Assembly (NCBI GenBank): GCA_009667805.1
Contig: CM019068.1
Span: forward strand, 8,055,733-8,119,732
Source: Leptobrachium leishanense
Taxonomy: Eukaryota > Chordata > Amphibia > Anura > Megophryidae
DNA: 64,000 bases
Direction: 5' to 3'
The notes beneath the pieces were generated by a model. The model ran no database searches. It was not told the origin of the DNA and saw nothing but the letters and a program-made list of their open reading frames with translations. The position numbers and the translations under genes are program-made. Shown piece after piece: positions 1 through 23,919 of this stretch (within the stretch, counting starts at the first letter, position 1; each line of letters starts with the position of its first letter).

Positions 1-284
1 ATAGATCACTCTTCCCCGTGGAGACAGCTGCTGTTTCCAATCCTAAATATACACCATTATTTAGGAAGAATACATTGCTTTACTATACGCACTGTCCCTA
101 TTACATCACTTGGATCACTTACTCCCTTGCTAGTGAGGTCATTGTAAAGTATTCACCGCATTGCTCTGATTGTTTTATTTGCACAATTGCTAATTGGTTT
201 ATAGCAACTAATTGTTTTATAGCCACTATCTAAAATAGTGTTTTATTGCACCATTCTTCTATTGTCAATAAGGCTCCGCCGGCC

Positions 285-487
285 GGCTGGGTGGAGTAGA
301 GGTAACATCACTGCTCTGTGTGGAGAGAGCCTGTGGAGACATGGGTTCGATCCCGGCAAGAGCACCTCTCCAGTAAGTGTCCTTGGGCGAGACACCCAAC
401 GGTACAGACTCGCCACCTAGGACATACTGAAAAACAGAGAAATCTCAATGTATCCATACCGGTAAAAATCTTTCAAAAAAAAAAAAA
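285..487 (+). mobile_element. tRNA-derived SINE
   Basis: Has a pol III B box (GGTTCGATCCC at 343-353), a degenerate A-box region near 292-304, a body with 'gtgtccttgggcgagacac' and an A-rich tail (475-487). Internal small open frames are not genes. Confidence 0.7.
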
Positions 488-876
488 CGAACACATTCTG
501 TGTGTCTGTGCGGTACGGACGTACCTTCTGACTGACGGCAAGGTAGTGGCCACACAGTCCGTTTTTTGACTGACTTTTTTTTTGACGGATGTAGTAGGGA
601 AAATAAATTTAATATGAAAAATATTTTGTCCGTCAAAAATGCTGGGCGTATAAATGCCGTCCATCTGACTACGTTCCATCACTCACACACAAAGCTATAC
701 GGACGTTGTGGACGCAGCGCACTGTGCGCCCGTTTTAGCGGTTTTACGTTCTTGCCTAACCTGCGTCCGTTTTGCTTCCGCACTTCTGTGCACATGTACT
801 TCCTGTGTGGGTCTCTATTGATCAGGATTCTATGCTACCACGGACATGAACACTGCACTCATCTGACCCGAGTCTA
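488..876 (-). mobile_element. Degenerate GGCT...AGCC-type MITE fragment
   Basis: Body matches (reverse orientation) the elements at 15187-15603 and 38850-39298, e.g. 'gtggccacacagtccgtttt' and 'cacacacaaagctatacggac'. The right end 'tctgacccgagtctaa' is a mutated terminus; the left terminus is lost next to the SINE tail. Confidence 0.6.
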
Positions 877-1119
877 ATACTGTGTCCTTCAGGTTGAACT
901 ATATTTATACTCAAGTTAACTACATTGAAAAGGTTGGGTTTTTTTTGTTTAATTTTTGCTATATAGCCCAATTTCTGCACTTTCAACAAACTCTATCGCC
1001 CAGCACCTCTTTAAGAGATCACCAGTAATATACACAGTATTAAAAGTATACCATATACCCTGCATTGTCCAGTAGGTGGCGCCAATCCTACACATCCAAG
1101 ATTTATATAATGACCATAT
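877..1119. other. No recognisable feature
   Basis: AT-rich sequence between the MITE fragment and the large array. Nothing supported here. Confidence 0.5.
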
Positions 1120-4100
1120 GGTTATAGTGACTGTGTGGTCGCAGTGTGAATATAGTGACTGTGTGGCCGCAGTGTGAATATAGTGACTGTGTGGCCGCTG
1201 TGTGAATATAGTGACTGTGTGGCCGCTGTGTGAATATAGTGACTGTGTGGCCGCAGTGTGAATATAGTGACTGTGTGGCCGCTGTGTGAATATAGTGACT
1301 GTGTGGCCGCAGTGTGAATATAGTGACTGTGTGGCCGCAGTGTGAATATAGTGACTGTGTGGCCGCAGTGTGAATATAGTGACTGTGTGGCCGCTGTGTG
1401 AATATAGTGACGGTGTGGCCGCAGTGTGAATATAGTGACTGTGTGGCCGCAGTGTGAATATAGTGACGGTGTGGCCGCTGTGTGAATATAGTGACGGTGT
1501 GGCCGCTGTGTGAATATAGTGACGGTGTGGCCGCAGTGCGAATATAGTGACGGTGTGAATATAGTGACTGTGTGAATATAGTGACTGTGTGAATATAGTG
1601 ACTGTGTGAATATAGTGACTGTGTGGCCGCAGTGTGAATATAGTGACTGTGTGAATATAGTGACTGTGTGAATATAGTGACTGTGTGAATATAGTGACTG
1701 TGAATATAGTGACGGTGTGGCCGCTGTGTGAATATAGTGACGGTGTGGCCGCTGTGTGAATATAGTGACGGTGTGGCCGCTGTGTGAATATAGTGACGGT
1801 GTGGCCGCTGTGTGAATATAGTGACGGTGTGGCCGCTGTGTGAATATAGTGACGGTGTGGCGCTGTGTGAATATAGTGACGGTGTGGCCGCTGTGTGAAT
1901 ATAGTGACGGTGTGGCGCTGTGTGAATATAGTGACGGTGTGGCCGCTGTGTGAATATAGTGACGGTGTGGTCGCTGTGTGAATATAGGGACTGTGTGGTC
2001 GCTGTGTGAATATAGGGACTGTGTGGTCGCTGTGTGAATATAGTGACTGTGTGGCCGGTGTGTGAATATAGTGACTGTGTGGCCGCTGTGTGAATATAGT
2101 GACTGTGTGGCCGCTGTGTGAATATAGTGACTGTGTGGCCGCTGTGTGAATATAGTGACTGTGTGAATATAGTGACTGTGTGGCCGCTGTGTGAATATAG
2201 TGACTGTGTGGCCGCAGTGTGAATATAATGACTGTGTGGCCGCTGTGTGAATATAGTGACTGTGTGGTCGCTGTGTGAATATAGTGACTGTGTGGCCGCT
2301 GTGTGAATATAGTGACTGTGTGAATATAGTGACTGTGTGGTCGCTGTGTGAATATAGTGACTGTGTGAATATAGTGACTGTGTGGCCGCAGTGTGAATAT
2401 AGTGACTGTGTGGCCGCAGTGTGAATATAGTGACTGTGTGGTCGCTGTGTGAATATAATGACTGTGTGGCCGCAGTGTGAATATAGTGACTGTGTGAATA
2501 TAGCGACTGTGTGGCCGCTGTGTGAATATAGTGACTGTGTGGCCACAGTGTGAATATAGTGACTGTGTGGCCGCTGTGTGAATATAGTGACTGTGTGGTC
2601 GCTGTGTGAATATAGTGACTGTGTGGTCGCTGTGTGAATATAGTGAGGGTGTGGTCGCAGTGTGAATATAGTGACTGTGTGGCCGCTGTGTGAATATAGT
2701 GACTGTGTGGCCGCTGTGTGAATATAGTGACGGTGTGGTCGCTGTGTGAATATAGTGACTGTGTGAATATAGTGACTGTGTGGCCGCTGTGTGAATATAG
2801 TGACTGTGTGGCCGCTGTGTGAATATAGTGACGGTGTGGTCGCTGTGTGAATATAGTGAGGGTGTGGTCGCAGTGTGAATATAGTGACTGTGTGGCCGCT
2901 GTGTGAATATAGTGACTGTGTGGCCGCTGTGTGAATATAGTGACGGTGTGGTCGCTGTGTGAATATAGTGACTGTGTGTGAATATAGTGACTGTGTGGTC
3001 GCTGTGTGAATATAGTGACTGTGTGAATATAGTGACTGTGTGGTCGCTGTGTGAATATAGTGACTGTGTGAATATAGTGACTGTGTGGCGCAGTGTGAAT
3101 ATAGTGACTGTGTGAATATAGTGACTGTGTGGCGCAGTGTGAATATAGTGACTGTGTGAATATAGTGACTGTGTGAATATAGTGACTGTGTGAATATAGT
3201 GACTGTGTGAATATAGTGACTGTGAATATAGTGACGGTGTGGCCGCTGTGTGAATATAGTGACGGTGTGGCCGCTGTGTGAATATAGTGACGGTGTGGCC
3301 GCTGTGTGAATATAGTGACGGTGTGGCCGCTGTGTGAATATAGTGACGGTGTGGCCGCTGTGTGAATATAGTGACGGTGTGGTCGCTGTGTGAATATAGG
3401 GACTGTGTGGTCGCTGTGTGAATATAGTGACTGTGTGGTCGCTGTGTGAATATAGTGACTGTGTGGTCGCTGTGTGAATATAGTGACTGTGTGGCCGGTG
3501 TGTGAATATAGTGACTGTGTGGCCGCTGTGTGAATATAGTGACTGTGTGGCCGCTGTGTGAATATAGTGACTGTGTGGCCGCTGTGTGAATATAGTGACT
3601 GTGTGAATATAGTGACTGTGTGGCCGCTGTGTGAATATAGTGACGGTGTGGTCGCTGTGTGAATATAGTGAGGGTGTGGTCGCAGTGTGAATATAGTGAC
3701 TGTGTGGCCGCTGTGTGAATATAGTGACTGTGTGGCCGCTGTGTGAATATAGTGACGGTGTGGTCGCTGTGTGAATATAGTGACTGTGTGAATATAGTGA
3801 CTGTGTGGTCGCTGTGTGAATATAGTGACTGTGTGAATATAGTGACTGTGTGGTCGCTGTGTGAATATAGTGACTGTGTGAATATAGTGACTGTGTGGCC
3901 GCAGTGTGAATATAGTGACTGTGTGAATATAGTGACTGTGTGGCCGCAGTGTGAATATAGTGACTGTGTGAATATAGTGACTGTGTGAATATAGTGACTG
4001 TGTGAATATAGTGACTGTGTGAATATAGTGACTGTGAATATAGTGACGGTGTGGCCGCTGTGTGAATATAGTGACGGTGTGGCCGCTGTGTGAATATAGT

Positions 4101-5434
4101 GACGGTGTGGCCGCTGTGTGAATATAGTGACGGTGTGGCCGCTGTGTGAATATAGTGACGGTGTGGCCGCTGTGTGAATATAGTGACGGTGTGGTCGCTG
4201 TGTGAATATAGGGACTGTGTGGTCGCTGTGTGAATATAGTGACTGTGTGGTCGCTGTGTGAATATAGTGACTGTGTGGCCGCTGTGTGAATATAGTGACT
4301 GTGTGGCCGCTGTGTGAATATAGTGACTGTGTGGCCGCTGTGTGAATATAGTGACTGTGTGGCCGCTGTGTGAATATAGTGACTGTGTGGCCGCTGTGTG
4401 AATATAGTGACTGTGTGAATATAGTGACTGTGTGGCCGCTGTGTGAATATAGTGACTGTGTGGCCGCAGTGTGAATATAATGACTGTGTGGCCGCTGTGT
4501 GAATATAGTGACTGTGTGGCCGCTGTGTGAATATAGTGACTGTGTGAATATAGTGACTGTGTGGTCGCTGTGTGAATATAGTGACTGTGTGAATATAGTG
4601 ACTGTGTGGCCGCAGTGTGAATATAGTGACTGTGTGGCGCAGTGTGAATATAGTGACTGTGTGGTCGCTGTGTGAATATAATGACTGTGTGGCCGCAGTG
4701 TGAATATAGTGACTGTGTGAATATAGCGACTGTGTGGCGCTGTGTGAATATAGTGACTGTGTGGCCACAGTGTGAATATAGTGACTGTGTGGCCGCTGTG
4801 TGAATATAGTGACTGTGTGGTCGCTGTGTGAATATAGTGACTGTGTGGTCGCTGTGTGAATATAGTGAGGGTGTGGTCGCAGTGTGAATATAGTGACTGT
4901 GTGGCCGCTGTGTGAATATAGTGACTGTGTGGCCGCTGTGTGAATATAGTGACGGTGTGGTCGCTGTGTGAATATAGTGACTGTGTGAATATAGTGACTG
5001 TGTGGTCGCTGTGTGAATATAGTGACTGTGTGGCCGCTGTGTGAATATAGTGACCGTGTGGTCGCTGTGTGAATATAGTGAGGGTGTGGTCGCAGTGTGA
5101 ATATAGTGACTGTGTGGCCGCTGTGTGAATATAGTGACTGTGTGGCCGCTGTGTGAATATAGTGACTGTGTGGCCGCTGTGTGAATATAGTGACGGTGTG
5201 GTCGCTGTGTGAATATAGTGACTGTGTGAATATAGTGACTGTGTGGCCGCAGTGTGAATATAGTGACTGTGTGAATATAGTGACTGTGTGGCCGCAGTGT
5301 GAATATAGTGACTGTGTGAATATAGTGACTGTGTGGCCGCAGTGTGAATATAGTGACTGTGTGAATATAGTGACTGTGTGGCCGCAGTGTGAATATAGTG
5401 ACTGTGTGGCCGCTGTGTGAATATAGTGACTGCT
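1120..5434. repeat. 28-bp minisatellite with 17-bp short variants, about 4.3 kb
   Basis: Unit gaatatagtgactgtgtggc + cgctgtgt (28 bp), with frequent 17-bp forms (gaatatagtgactgtgt) and few substitutions (ctg/cgg, gcc/gtc, cgctg/cgcag). Blocks of several hundred bp recur in the same order (around 1690-2640, 3220-3720 and 4030-4930), i.e. higher-order repeats. The minus strand has no stop in the unit, which explains apparent open frames over 1,400 codons; these are not genes. Confidence 0.95.
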
Positions 5435-5475
5435 GTTCAAACTGCGGCCACACAGTCACTATATTCACACAGAGA
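5395..5475. repeat. Palindromic array end
   Basis: The last unit is followed by the same unit in reverse (cggccacacagtcactatat), giving an inverted repeat of about 25-30 bp around the centre 'tgctgttcaaactg' (5430-5443). Confidence 0.85.
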
Positions 5476-5477
5476 AT

Positions 5478-5690
5478 TGGCAGCGTCCATGTGAATAGAT
5501 TAACCATTGCTTCTCTATGGGGGATTTCACTGCCGTCGAACAGACACAGTGCGTGCTGGCAGTTCGCCAAAATGTGCTGAACTGCCTGCTTTCTGAATAG
5601 CCCCAAAATGTCACCGTACGGGGAAACTCACTGTTGGTGACATTTCGGGGTCAGATCGACTCTCTGAATAACGCTGTGAAATGATCCCGC
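5478..5690. mobile_element. Fragment of the GGGGTTATTC MITE family
   Basis: 'gtgaatagattaaccattgc', 'gatttcactgccgtcgaaca' and a final 'ctctctgaataacgctg' match one end of the elements at 37781-39791 and 47437-48650. The other end is replaced by the 28-bp array. Confidence 0.7.
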
Positions 5691-5719
5691 ATCGTGTAAT
5701 GAACCTTCCATCAGTAACG

Positions 5720-6882
5720 GACGTAGAAATGGATCGTGTTCGTTTATTAATACAAATATTTTACAATCATTCACTTTACAGACGTGAAGCCGCACACAGA
5801 GTCCCGTCCGCCCGTCTCACCGCATGTTCCAGAATATATTGAAAGCCGCAGCGAGCCGCCTCTTACCGCCACATTTAAGGTTATTGGACACGAAGGATAG
5901 AAAGTGGTCCAGCTCTAAGTCAGGGCTGTCAAACTCTGCCCCCCCTGGAGGTTCCTGTACTACAACTCCCATGATTCCCTGGCCACCTATTGCACTGAAG
6001 GAATTCTGGGAATTGTAGGCATCACCATCGGGGGGGTGCAGAGTGTTTAACAGCCCGGCTCGGCTAAAACAGAAGCCTGTGCAGGTCAAACTGAATATTC
6101 TCCTCCCCCGTCACCAGCTTTAGAGTTATCTCCTGGCACATTCGTACCGTGTTTCACCCAAAATTGCACTGATTTGGAAATAAAGTGTAAACACAGAGCA
6201 AAGTGTCCTTTTCACACATTCTGGGTTGTGTCTCCCGGGTGGAGCCGCCGTCTGAGCGACGCACACGTGGGAAATACGCCCGGCCGGCGACGCTGAGGGT
6301 GAAAGTTGCTACTTGTGTCATTGATGCAGAGATTGTGGTAACTACCCAGGCTGTAGATCCAGGGGTCGGCGCCGGTACCGGCTCACAGCTGTAGGAGCGA
6401 TATGGCGGATACTCTGTCCATGATGCTTGTGCGAGTCCCCACACATTGTAAAGGGAGCCGGTTAAAACGACCCACCTCACCCTCATAGCACAGGTAAAGA
6501 CTGGCATGGGTTCATCTCACCGCGTGCGGCATATCAAGACACACAGACTGTCCGTGTATCCGTGAAGAGCAAGAGGGGGGGGGGGTCTGTGTTTTGCCAT
6601 TCTCTTCTGTTCCCAGCACAGCGTCTCCATCTTTACAGAAAGGACGGAAAATTAAATAAAATTACACGATAATTAAGAGGAAGCGTCTGTCTTTCCTTCC
6701 GTACCAGTCAGTGGAGTGGATGCACAGATGCATTATGGGAGAGTCGCCAGCCCCCCCCCCCCCCAGCACTGCTCGTAATACTAAGATGGTCTATTGCATG
6801 ACGGGGGTCCCACTTCCCCAGAAGCCGCACATCGCAGGAGACCTCCCAGCATGCACTCACACGGCAGCGGGTCTGCCCAGGG
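5720..6882 (-). other. PEX5: PEX5 3' untranslated region (probable)
   Basis: No further coding potential on the minus strand. A minus-strand AATAAA (+ strand tttatt, 5743-5748) would end the mRNA near 5715-5730, giving about 1.15 kb of 3'UTR. The region contains a dispersed repeat (about 5925-6060, including 'ctacaactcccatgattc') that recurs near 21075-21150. The polyA site is inferred. Confidence 0.5.
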
Positions 6883-18383
<11,501 letters not shown>

Positions 18384-18643
18384 GGTCGCTGCCGGGAAAG
18401 GAAGAGAAAAGACCGTTAAAACCTTATAAGTTGGCGTCACAGTGATGAATGCTGGGAGAGTTCTCCGTACACTGTGAGGTGGCATAGGAGTCACGCAGCA
18501 CCCAACTCAGGCGATGGACTGGGTGCCACCTGCAAAAAAACTACGCCCCAGTTAAACCCCTTGGGTTTGGTGCCACCTACAACAACGTTAACCCCATCTC
18601 ACACACAAAGGGCTTGGGGTCATCACAATCCATATTATCCAGC

Positions 18644-19150
18644 ACACTGCGGGTCGGGTGGTACCGGTGCCAGGGCTCTGCCAGTCACACACTGCGGGTC
18701 GGGTGGTATCGGTGCCAGGGCTCTGCCACTCACACACTGCGGGTCGGGTGGTACGGTGCCAGGGCTCTGCCACTCACACACTGCGGGTCGGGTGTACCGG
18801 TGCCAGGCTCTGCCACTCACACACTGCGGGTCGGGTGGTACCGGTGCCAGGGCTCTGCCAGTCACACACTGCGGGTCGGGTGGTACCGGTGCCAGGGCTC
18901 TGCCACTCACACACTGCGGGTCGGGTGGTACCGGTGCCAGGGCTCTGCCACTCACACACTGCGGGTCGGGTGGTACCGGTGCCAGGGCTCTGCCACTCAC
19001 ACACTGCGGGTCAGGTGGTACCGGTGCCAGGGCTCTGCCACTCACACACTGCGGGTCAGGTGGTACCGGTGCCAGGGCTCTGCCAGTCACACACTGCGGG
19101 TCAGGTGGTACCGGTGCCAGGGCTCTGCCAGTCACACACTGCGGGTCGGG
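18644..19150. repeat. 45-bp minisatellite, about 11 copies
   Basis: Unit ggtgccagggctctgccact + cacacactgcgggtcgggtggtacc. 45 bp is divisible by three, so one 15-residue motif repeats in frame on each strand; not a gene. Lies about 250 bp upstream of the PEX5 first coding exon. Confidence 0.9.
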
Positions 19151-19645
19151 TGCAGATTACACCGGTCATTAACTACAGATGAATTTAATGGTCAGCAAAG
19201 CTGGAGGACGCGTCAGCCACATCTCACCGTCACTCCCTACACCAGGACGTGTAAAGCCAGGCTAAATGGAGGCCTCCGGAGTGAAGGACCATGTGACATC
19301 CAGAGCCTACAAGCAGAGTAAAGTCCCAATAAAGCGCAGTTACAGATCACACACAGCGAGGACAACCTTTCCCCTACAAGCAGACGCAGCGACGAGCAGA
19401 CGAGCAGGGGTGTCATGCACTGGGGAACACTGCGCGAGGGGGGCATGTCATGCACTGGGGGGACATGGGTTGGGGGGGGTCACATGAATAATTTGTTACA
19501 CATAAGACTTTTCTGCATTGAGCCCCCCCCCATTTGTTCTCCTGGTCATGTGGTCACAGGGTCCATAAGATGCTGCTGTCTCTTCCCACGTTAAGGTCTT
19601 GGTGTCCCCAAATCTTTCCATTATGAAGCAACGGTCTGTGTGCAG

Positions 19646-20632
19646 ACCCCCCCCACGTCTGTCTGTGCAGACCCCCCCCACGTCTGTCTGTGCAGACCCC
19701 CCCCACGTCTGTCTGTGCAGACCCCCCCCACGTCTGTCTACGCAGTCCCCCCCACGTCATCTGTCTCTGTGCAGCCCCCCATATGTCTGTCTCTGTGCAG
19801 CCCCCCATATGTCTGTCTCTGTGCAGCCCCCCCATATGTCTGTCTCTGTGCAGCCCCCCATGTCTGTCTGTCTCTGTGCAGCCCCCCCATGTCTGTCTGT
19901 CTCTGTGCAGCCCCCCCATGTCTGTCTCTGTGCAGCCCCCATGTCTGTCTCTGTGCAGCCCCCCCATGTCTGTCTCTGTGCAGCCCCCCCATGTCTGTCT
20001 CTGTGCAGCCCCCCCTATGTGTCGCTGTGCAGCCCCCCTATGTCTGTGTCTCTGTGCAGCCCCCCCATGTCTGTCTCTGTGCAGCCCCCCCATGTCTGTC
20101 TCTGTGCAGCCCCCCATATGTCTCTCTGTGCAGCCCCCCCATGTCTGTCTCTGTGCAGCCCCCCCATGTCTGTCTCTGTGCAGCCCCCCCTATGTCTGTC
20201 TCTGTGCAGCCCCCCCTATGTCTGTCTCTGTGCAGCCCCCCCATGTCTGTCTCTGTGCAGCCCCCTGTCTCTGTGCAGCCCCCCTATGTCTGTCTCTGTG
20301 CAGCCCCCCTATGTCTGTCTGTCTCTGTGCAGCCCCCCCATGTCTGTCTCTGTGCAGCCCCCCCATGTCTGTCTCTGTGCAGCCCCCCATGTCTGTCTCT
20401 GTGCAGCCCCCCCTATGTCTGTCTCTGTGCAGCCCCCCTATGTCTGTCTCTGTGCAGCCCCCCCACGTCTGTCTCTGTGCAGCCCCCTGTCTCTGTGCAG
20501 CCCCCCTATGTCTGTCTCTGTGCAGCCCCCCCTATGTCTGTCTGTCTCTGTGCAGCCCCCCATGTCTGTCTCTGTGCAGCCCCCATATGTCTCTGTCTCT
20601 GTCTCTGTGCAGCCCCCCCATGTCTGTCTGTC
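19646..20632. repeat. 23-25-bp C-rich minisatellite (tgtctgtctctgtgcagccc)
   Basis: Unit about 'cccccatgtctgtctctgtg' + 'cag', plus a 25-bp variant 'gcagaccccccccacgtctg' at 19650-19745. Stop-free in all plus frames. On the minus strand (PEX5 sense) it begins about 10 nt after the possible exon 1 donor. Confidence 0.9.
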
Positions 20633-20642
20633 TGTGTTTACC

Positions 20643-20720
20643 TGTGGGATGTCTCTCCCTCCGTGTCTCTCTCCCTGTGAGGTCTCTGTCTCTTCCTGTG
20701 GGTGTCTCTCAGTCAAAGTT
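20643..20720 (-). promoter_or_regulatory. Possible PEX5 non-coding exon 1 ending at a GT donor
   Basis: On the minus strand a purine-rich leader (GAGAGACACGGAGGGAGAG) ends at CCCACAG/GTAAAC, a good donor, 2.25 kb upstream of the first coding exon acceptor. The 23-bp array begins within about a dozen bases of this donor. Inferred only from position and donor quality. Confidence 0.35.
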
Positions 20721-20790
20721 CAGGGGGCGGAGCATTTGTTAAAGGGACAGAGACTCCTTCAGACAGAGTGGAGGGGGCGGGGCCTGGGCG
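20721..20790 (-). promoter_or_regulatory. Two GC boxes, candidate PEX5 promoter
   Basis: GGGGGCGGAG at about 20723-20732 and GGGGGCGGGGCC at about 20773-20784 are Sp1-type sites just upstream (minus sense) of the possible exon 1. No TATA is seen. Confidence 0.35.
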
Positions 20791-21180
20791 TGTTTACAAA
20801 CATACATTGTATCCAGAGCTTCTTCCTCAATGTGTGAACAGACACAAAGTATCCAGAGTGTGTCACAGCGACTTAACCCCCTGAGTGCCGGGGAGAACCC
20901 TGTATTTACACCCTGAGAGCCAGAAACCGGACACAGACTATTTACTAAAGATTCAAAACTGCCCCCCCCGTCTCAATATATAGGGGGGCAGCAACTGTTT
21001 TGGGCCCAACTCCCTCTTTCCCCTCTAAATGACCTTCTGTAGGGCAGGAATATCAGACTCCAGCTTCCAGATGTTTCTGAACTACAACTCCCATGATTCT
21101 CTGACCATCTATTACATTCAAAGCATTATGGGAAATTTATGCATCAACATCTGCGGCCAGAGCTTGAAATGTCTGCTTTA
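20791..21180. other. No gene; dispersed repeat near 21060-21160
   Basis: Contains 'actacaactcccatgattct' and 'attatgggaaatttatgcat', related to the repeat in the PEX5 3'UTR (about 5925-6060). Otherwise nothing recognised. Confidence 0.45.
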
Positions 21181-21182
21181 GG

Positions 21183-22488
21183 GGTTCTTCCATATATTCA
21201 GGGTGTGTGGTTGTCATTTTAGGGGTTCCTCCATATATTCAGGGTGTGCTGGGTCTTTTTAGGGACTCCTCCATATATTCAGGGTGTGCGGGTGTCTTTT
21301 TAGGGGTTCCTCCATATATTCAGGGTGTGCGGGTGTTTTTAGGGGCTCCTCCATATATTCAGGGTGTGTGGGTGTCTTTTTAGGGGCTCCTCCATATATT
21401 CAGGGTGTGCTGGTGTCTTTTTAGGGGTTCCTCCATATATTCAGGGTGTGCGAGTGTCTTTTTAGGGGTTCCTCCATATATTCAGGGTGTGTGGGTGTCT
21501 TTTTAGGGACTCCTCCATATATTCAGGGTGTGTGGTGTGTTTTTAGGGGTTCCTCCATATATTCAGGGTGTGCTGGTGTCTTTTTAGGGGCTCCTCCATA
21601 TATTCAGGGTGTGCTGGTGTCTTTTTAGGGGTTCCTCCATATATTCAGGGTGTGCTGGTGTCTTTTTAGGGACTCCTCCATATATTCAGGGTGTGCTGGT
21701 GTCTTTTTTAGGGGCTCCTCCATATATTCAGGGTGTGCTGGTGTCTTTTTAGGGGCTCCTCCATATATTCAGGGTGTGCGGGTGTCTTTCTAGGGGCTCC
21801 TCCATATATTCAGGGTGTGCTGGTGTCTTTTTAGGGACTCCTCCATATATTCAGGGTGTGCTGGTGTCTTTTTAGGGGCTCCTCCATATATTCAGGGTGT
21901 GCTGGTGTCTTTTTAGGGGCTCCTCCATATATTCAGGGTGTGCTGGTGTCTTTTTAGGGGCTCCTCCATATATTCAGGGTGTGCGGGTGTCTTTCTAGGG
22001 GCTCCTCCATATATTCAGGGTGTGCTGGTGTCTTTTTAGGGACTCCTCCATATATTCAGGGTGTGCTGGTGTCTTTTTAGGGGCTCCTCCATATATTCAG
22101 GGTGTGCTGGTGTCTTTTTAGGGGCCCCTCCATATATTCAGGGTGTGTGGATTTTTTTTTTTGGGGCTCCTCCATATATTCAGGGTGTGCTGGTGTCTTT
22201 TTAGGAGTTCCTCCATATATTCAGGGTGTGTGGGTGTCTTTTTAGGGGCTCCTCCATATATTCAGGGTGTGCTGGTGTCTTTTTAGGGGCTCCTCCATAT
22301 ATTCAGGGTGTGTGGGTGTCTTTTTAGGGGCTCCTCCATATATTCAGGGTGTGTGGGTGTCTTTTTAGGGGTTCCTCCTTATATTCAGGGTGTGCGGGTG
22401 TCTTTATTAGGGGTTCCTCCATATATTCAGGGTGTGCGGGTGTGTTTTTAGGGGTTCCTCCATATATTCAGGGTGTGTGGGTTTTGTT
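21183..22488 (+). repeat. 41-bp minisatellite, part 1
   Basis: Unit aggggctcctccatatattc + agggtgtgctggtgtcttttt, about 30 copies with c/t and g/t variants. Interrupted at 22489 by a MITE and resumes at 27931. Confidence 0.95.
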
Positions 22489-22832
22489 TTAGGCTAGGGT
22501 CAGACTAACGCAGTATCATCGTGCGTTTAGCAGCACTTAATCGCGGCCGTGCTAGCAGCAAATGACGTCCAATGCCGGGCAGCATACGAAGAACGGCCGC
22601 ACAAAAGTGCGGCTGCGCAACGCAAGCGGCAAACGAACGCTTTTTTTTCGAGAATGTGATACCGCTACTACTGACGTACAGAGTGCGCTGTGTCCACATA
22701 GCGGCGTGTGTGCGTGATTGGGAGACGTCAGACGCTGTTAATGTCCGGCCAACATAACGTCCAGACACAAAAAGGGTTTTATTGATGATCCGTACAAAAT
22801 CACGGACGAAAATGCGCATCGTATGACCGCTA

Positions 22833-23919
22833 TGACGGAATGGAGATGTTGTTCCGCCTGCGGGTGTGCTCAATCTGCGTGACCCCTTCGCTTACCGCTG
22901 GCCCGACTACCGAGTGACGCGCACTCGGCGTCTCGTGCGGCCTGGCGTGACCCTGGGGAAGGGTTAGCGGGCGGTGGAGGGGACCCCTGCCTAGAACCAG
23001 CCCGACCACTGAGCCATACGGCACTCAGCGTCCCGAGCAGCTGGTTCACTGACCTTGCGGGTGTGGGACGTCTGTGGAGATCGGTTCTGCCGCGGAGGAA
23101 TCTTCGTAACGGATGCGGGAAACGTTTCGGATCTTGCGGGAAACGTTTCCGATCGCGGTGCGGATAACTCTTCGGAACTTAATGGAAGACTTTTCGGATC
23201 GGATCGGGGCTGGATGAATCTTCGGATCTGCCGGATGGGCGAGGGATTCGGATCTTACCGCAATCCCTCGCAATACCGAAGCGCGGTACGCGGCCGCGCC
23301 CTTCGGTTCGGATCTCCCTCTCTCTGGGAACCGAATCTTCATGCGCTGCGCCTCTGCCCTGCTACTCGATGCAGGCACAGAGCGCTTGATTCGGATCGTA
23401 CCTGGGTGGACACCGTACCCTGAGATCGCGGGGGACTCTCAGATACGAAAATACGGTGGGGAATAAAGTCACACCAGTCAAAGCTGAATGCACTGCAGAA
23501 TCTGCCTTTATTGTTTACAGTCCAAGCATTTATTACCTCTGCACACAATTAGAATACAATGGGACTCCTTGCCCGCCCTCCCAGGACCCATTGGCCCTTG
23601 GCCTTCAGGGAGTCGCCAATTCGGACCGGATGGTCCGAATCGGCCATTTTGCGATCCGAACCGGATGGTTCGGATCGGCCATTTTCCGAATCGAGAATTC
23701 TTAACTGCGCCACAAGGTGATCGGAAAATGGCAGCGAGCAAGGCAACAAAGGGGAAAATACATTACGCAATAAATCAACGGGGACACTTTATTACACCAC
23801 ACAATCACATCTAATAAAAGTACTTGTAAAACTGGGTGCGTGCCACCGCACCCGAGTGTCCGTAGCCACCACTGTCACGGCACCGCCCCTGGCTGAGGGT
23901 GCTGGGCCATTCCGTGACA
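22833..23919 (-). repeat. LTR (3' copy in element orientation)
   Basis: About 1,087 bp, TG...CA ends, rich in CGGAT/ATCCG motifs. Contains a minus-strand AATAAAGGC polyA signal (around 23509-23517). Differs from the other LTR by a handful of substitutions and 1-bp indels. Confidence 0.9.

Noticed and set aside
340..360. Functional tRNA gene at the B box
   Set aside because: No acceptor stem or anticodon arm can be drawn; the tail and body are those of a SINE.
1103..5606. Two minus-strand open frames of about 1,445 and 1,494 codons
   Set aside because: They are translations of a 28/17-bp tandem array; composition is a short peptide in cyclic frames and the start regions have no homology.
5817..6089. 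90-codon minus-strand frame downstream of PEX5
   Set aside because: Lies in a dispersed non-coding repeat (actacaactcccatgattc) within the PEX5 3'UTR.
19599..20837. Cysteine-rich plus-strand frames of 346-412 codons
   Set aside because: Array of 23-25 bp open in all three frames; no gene features.
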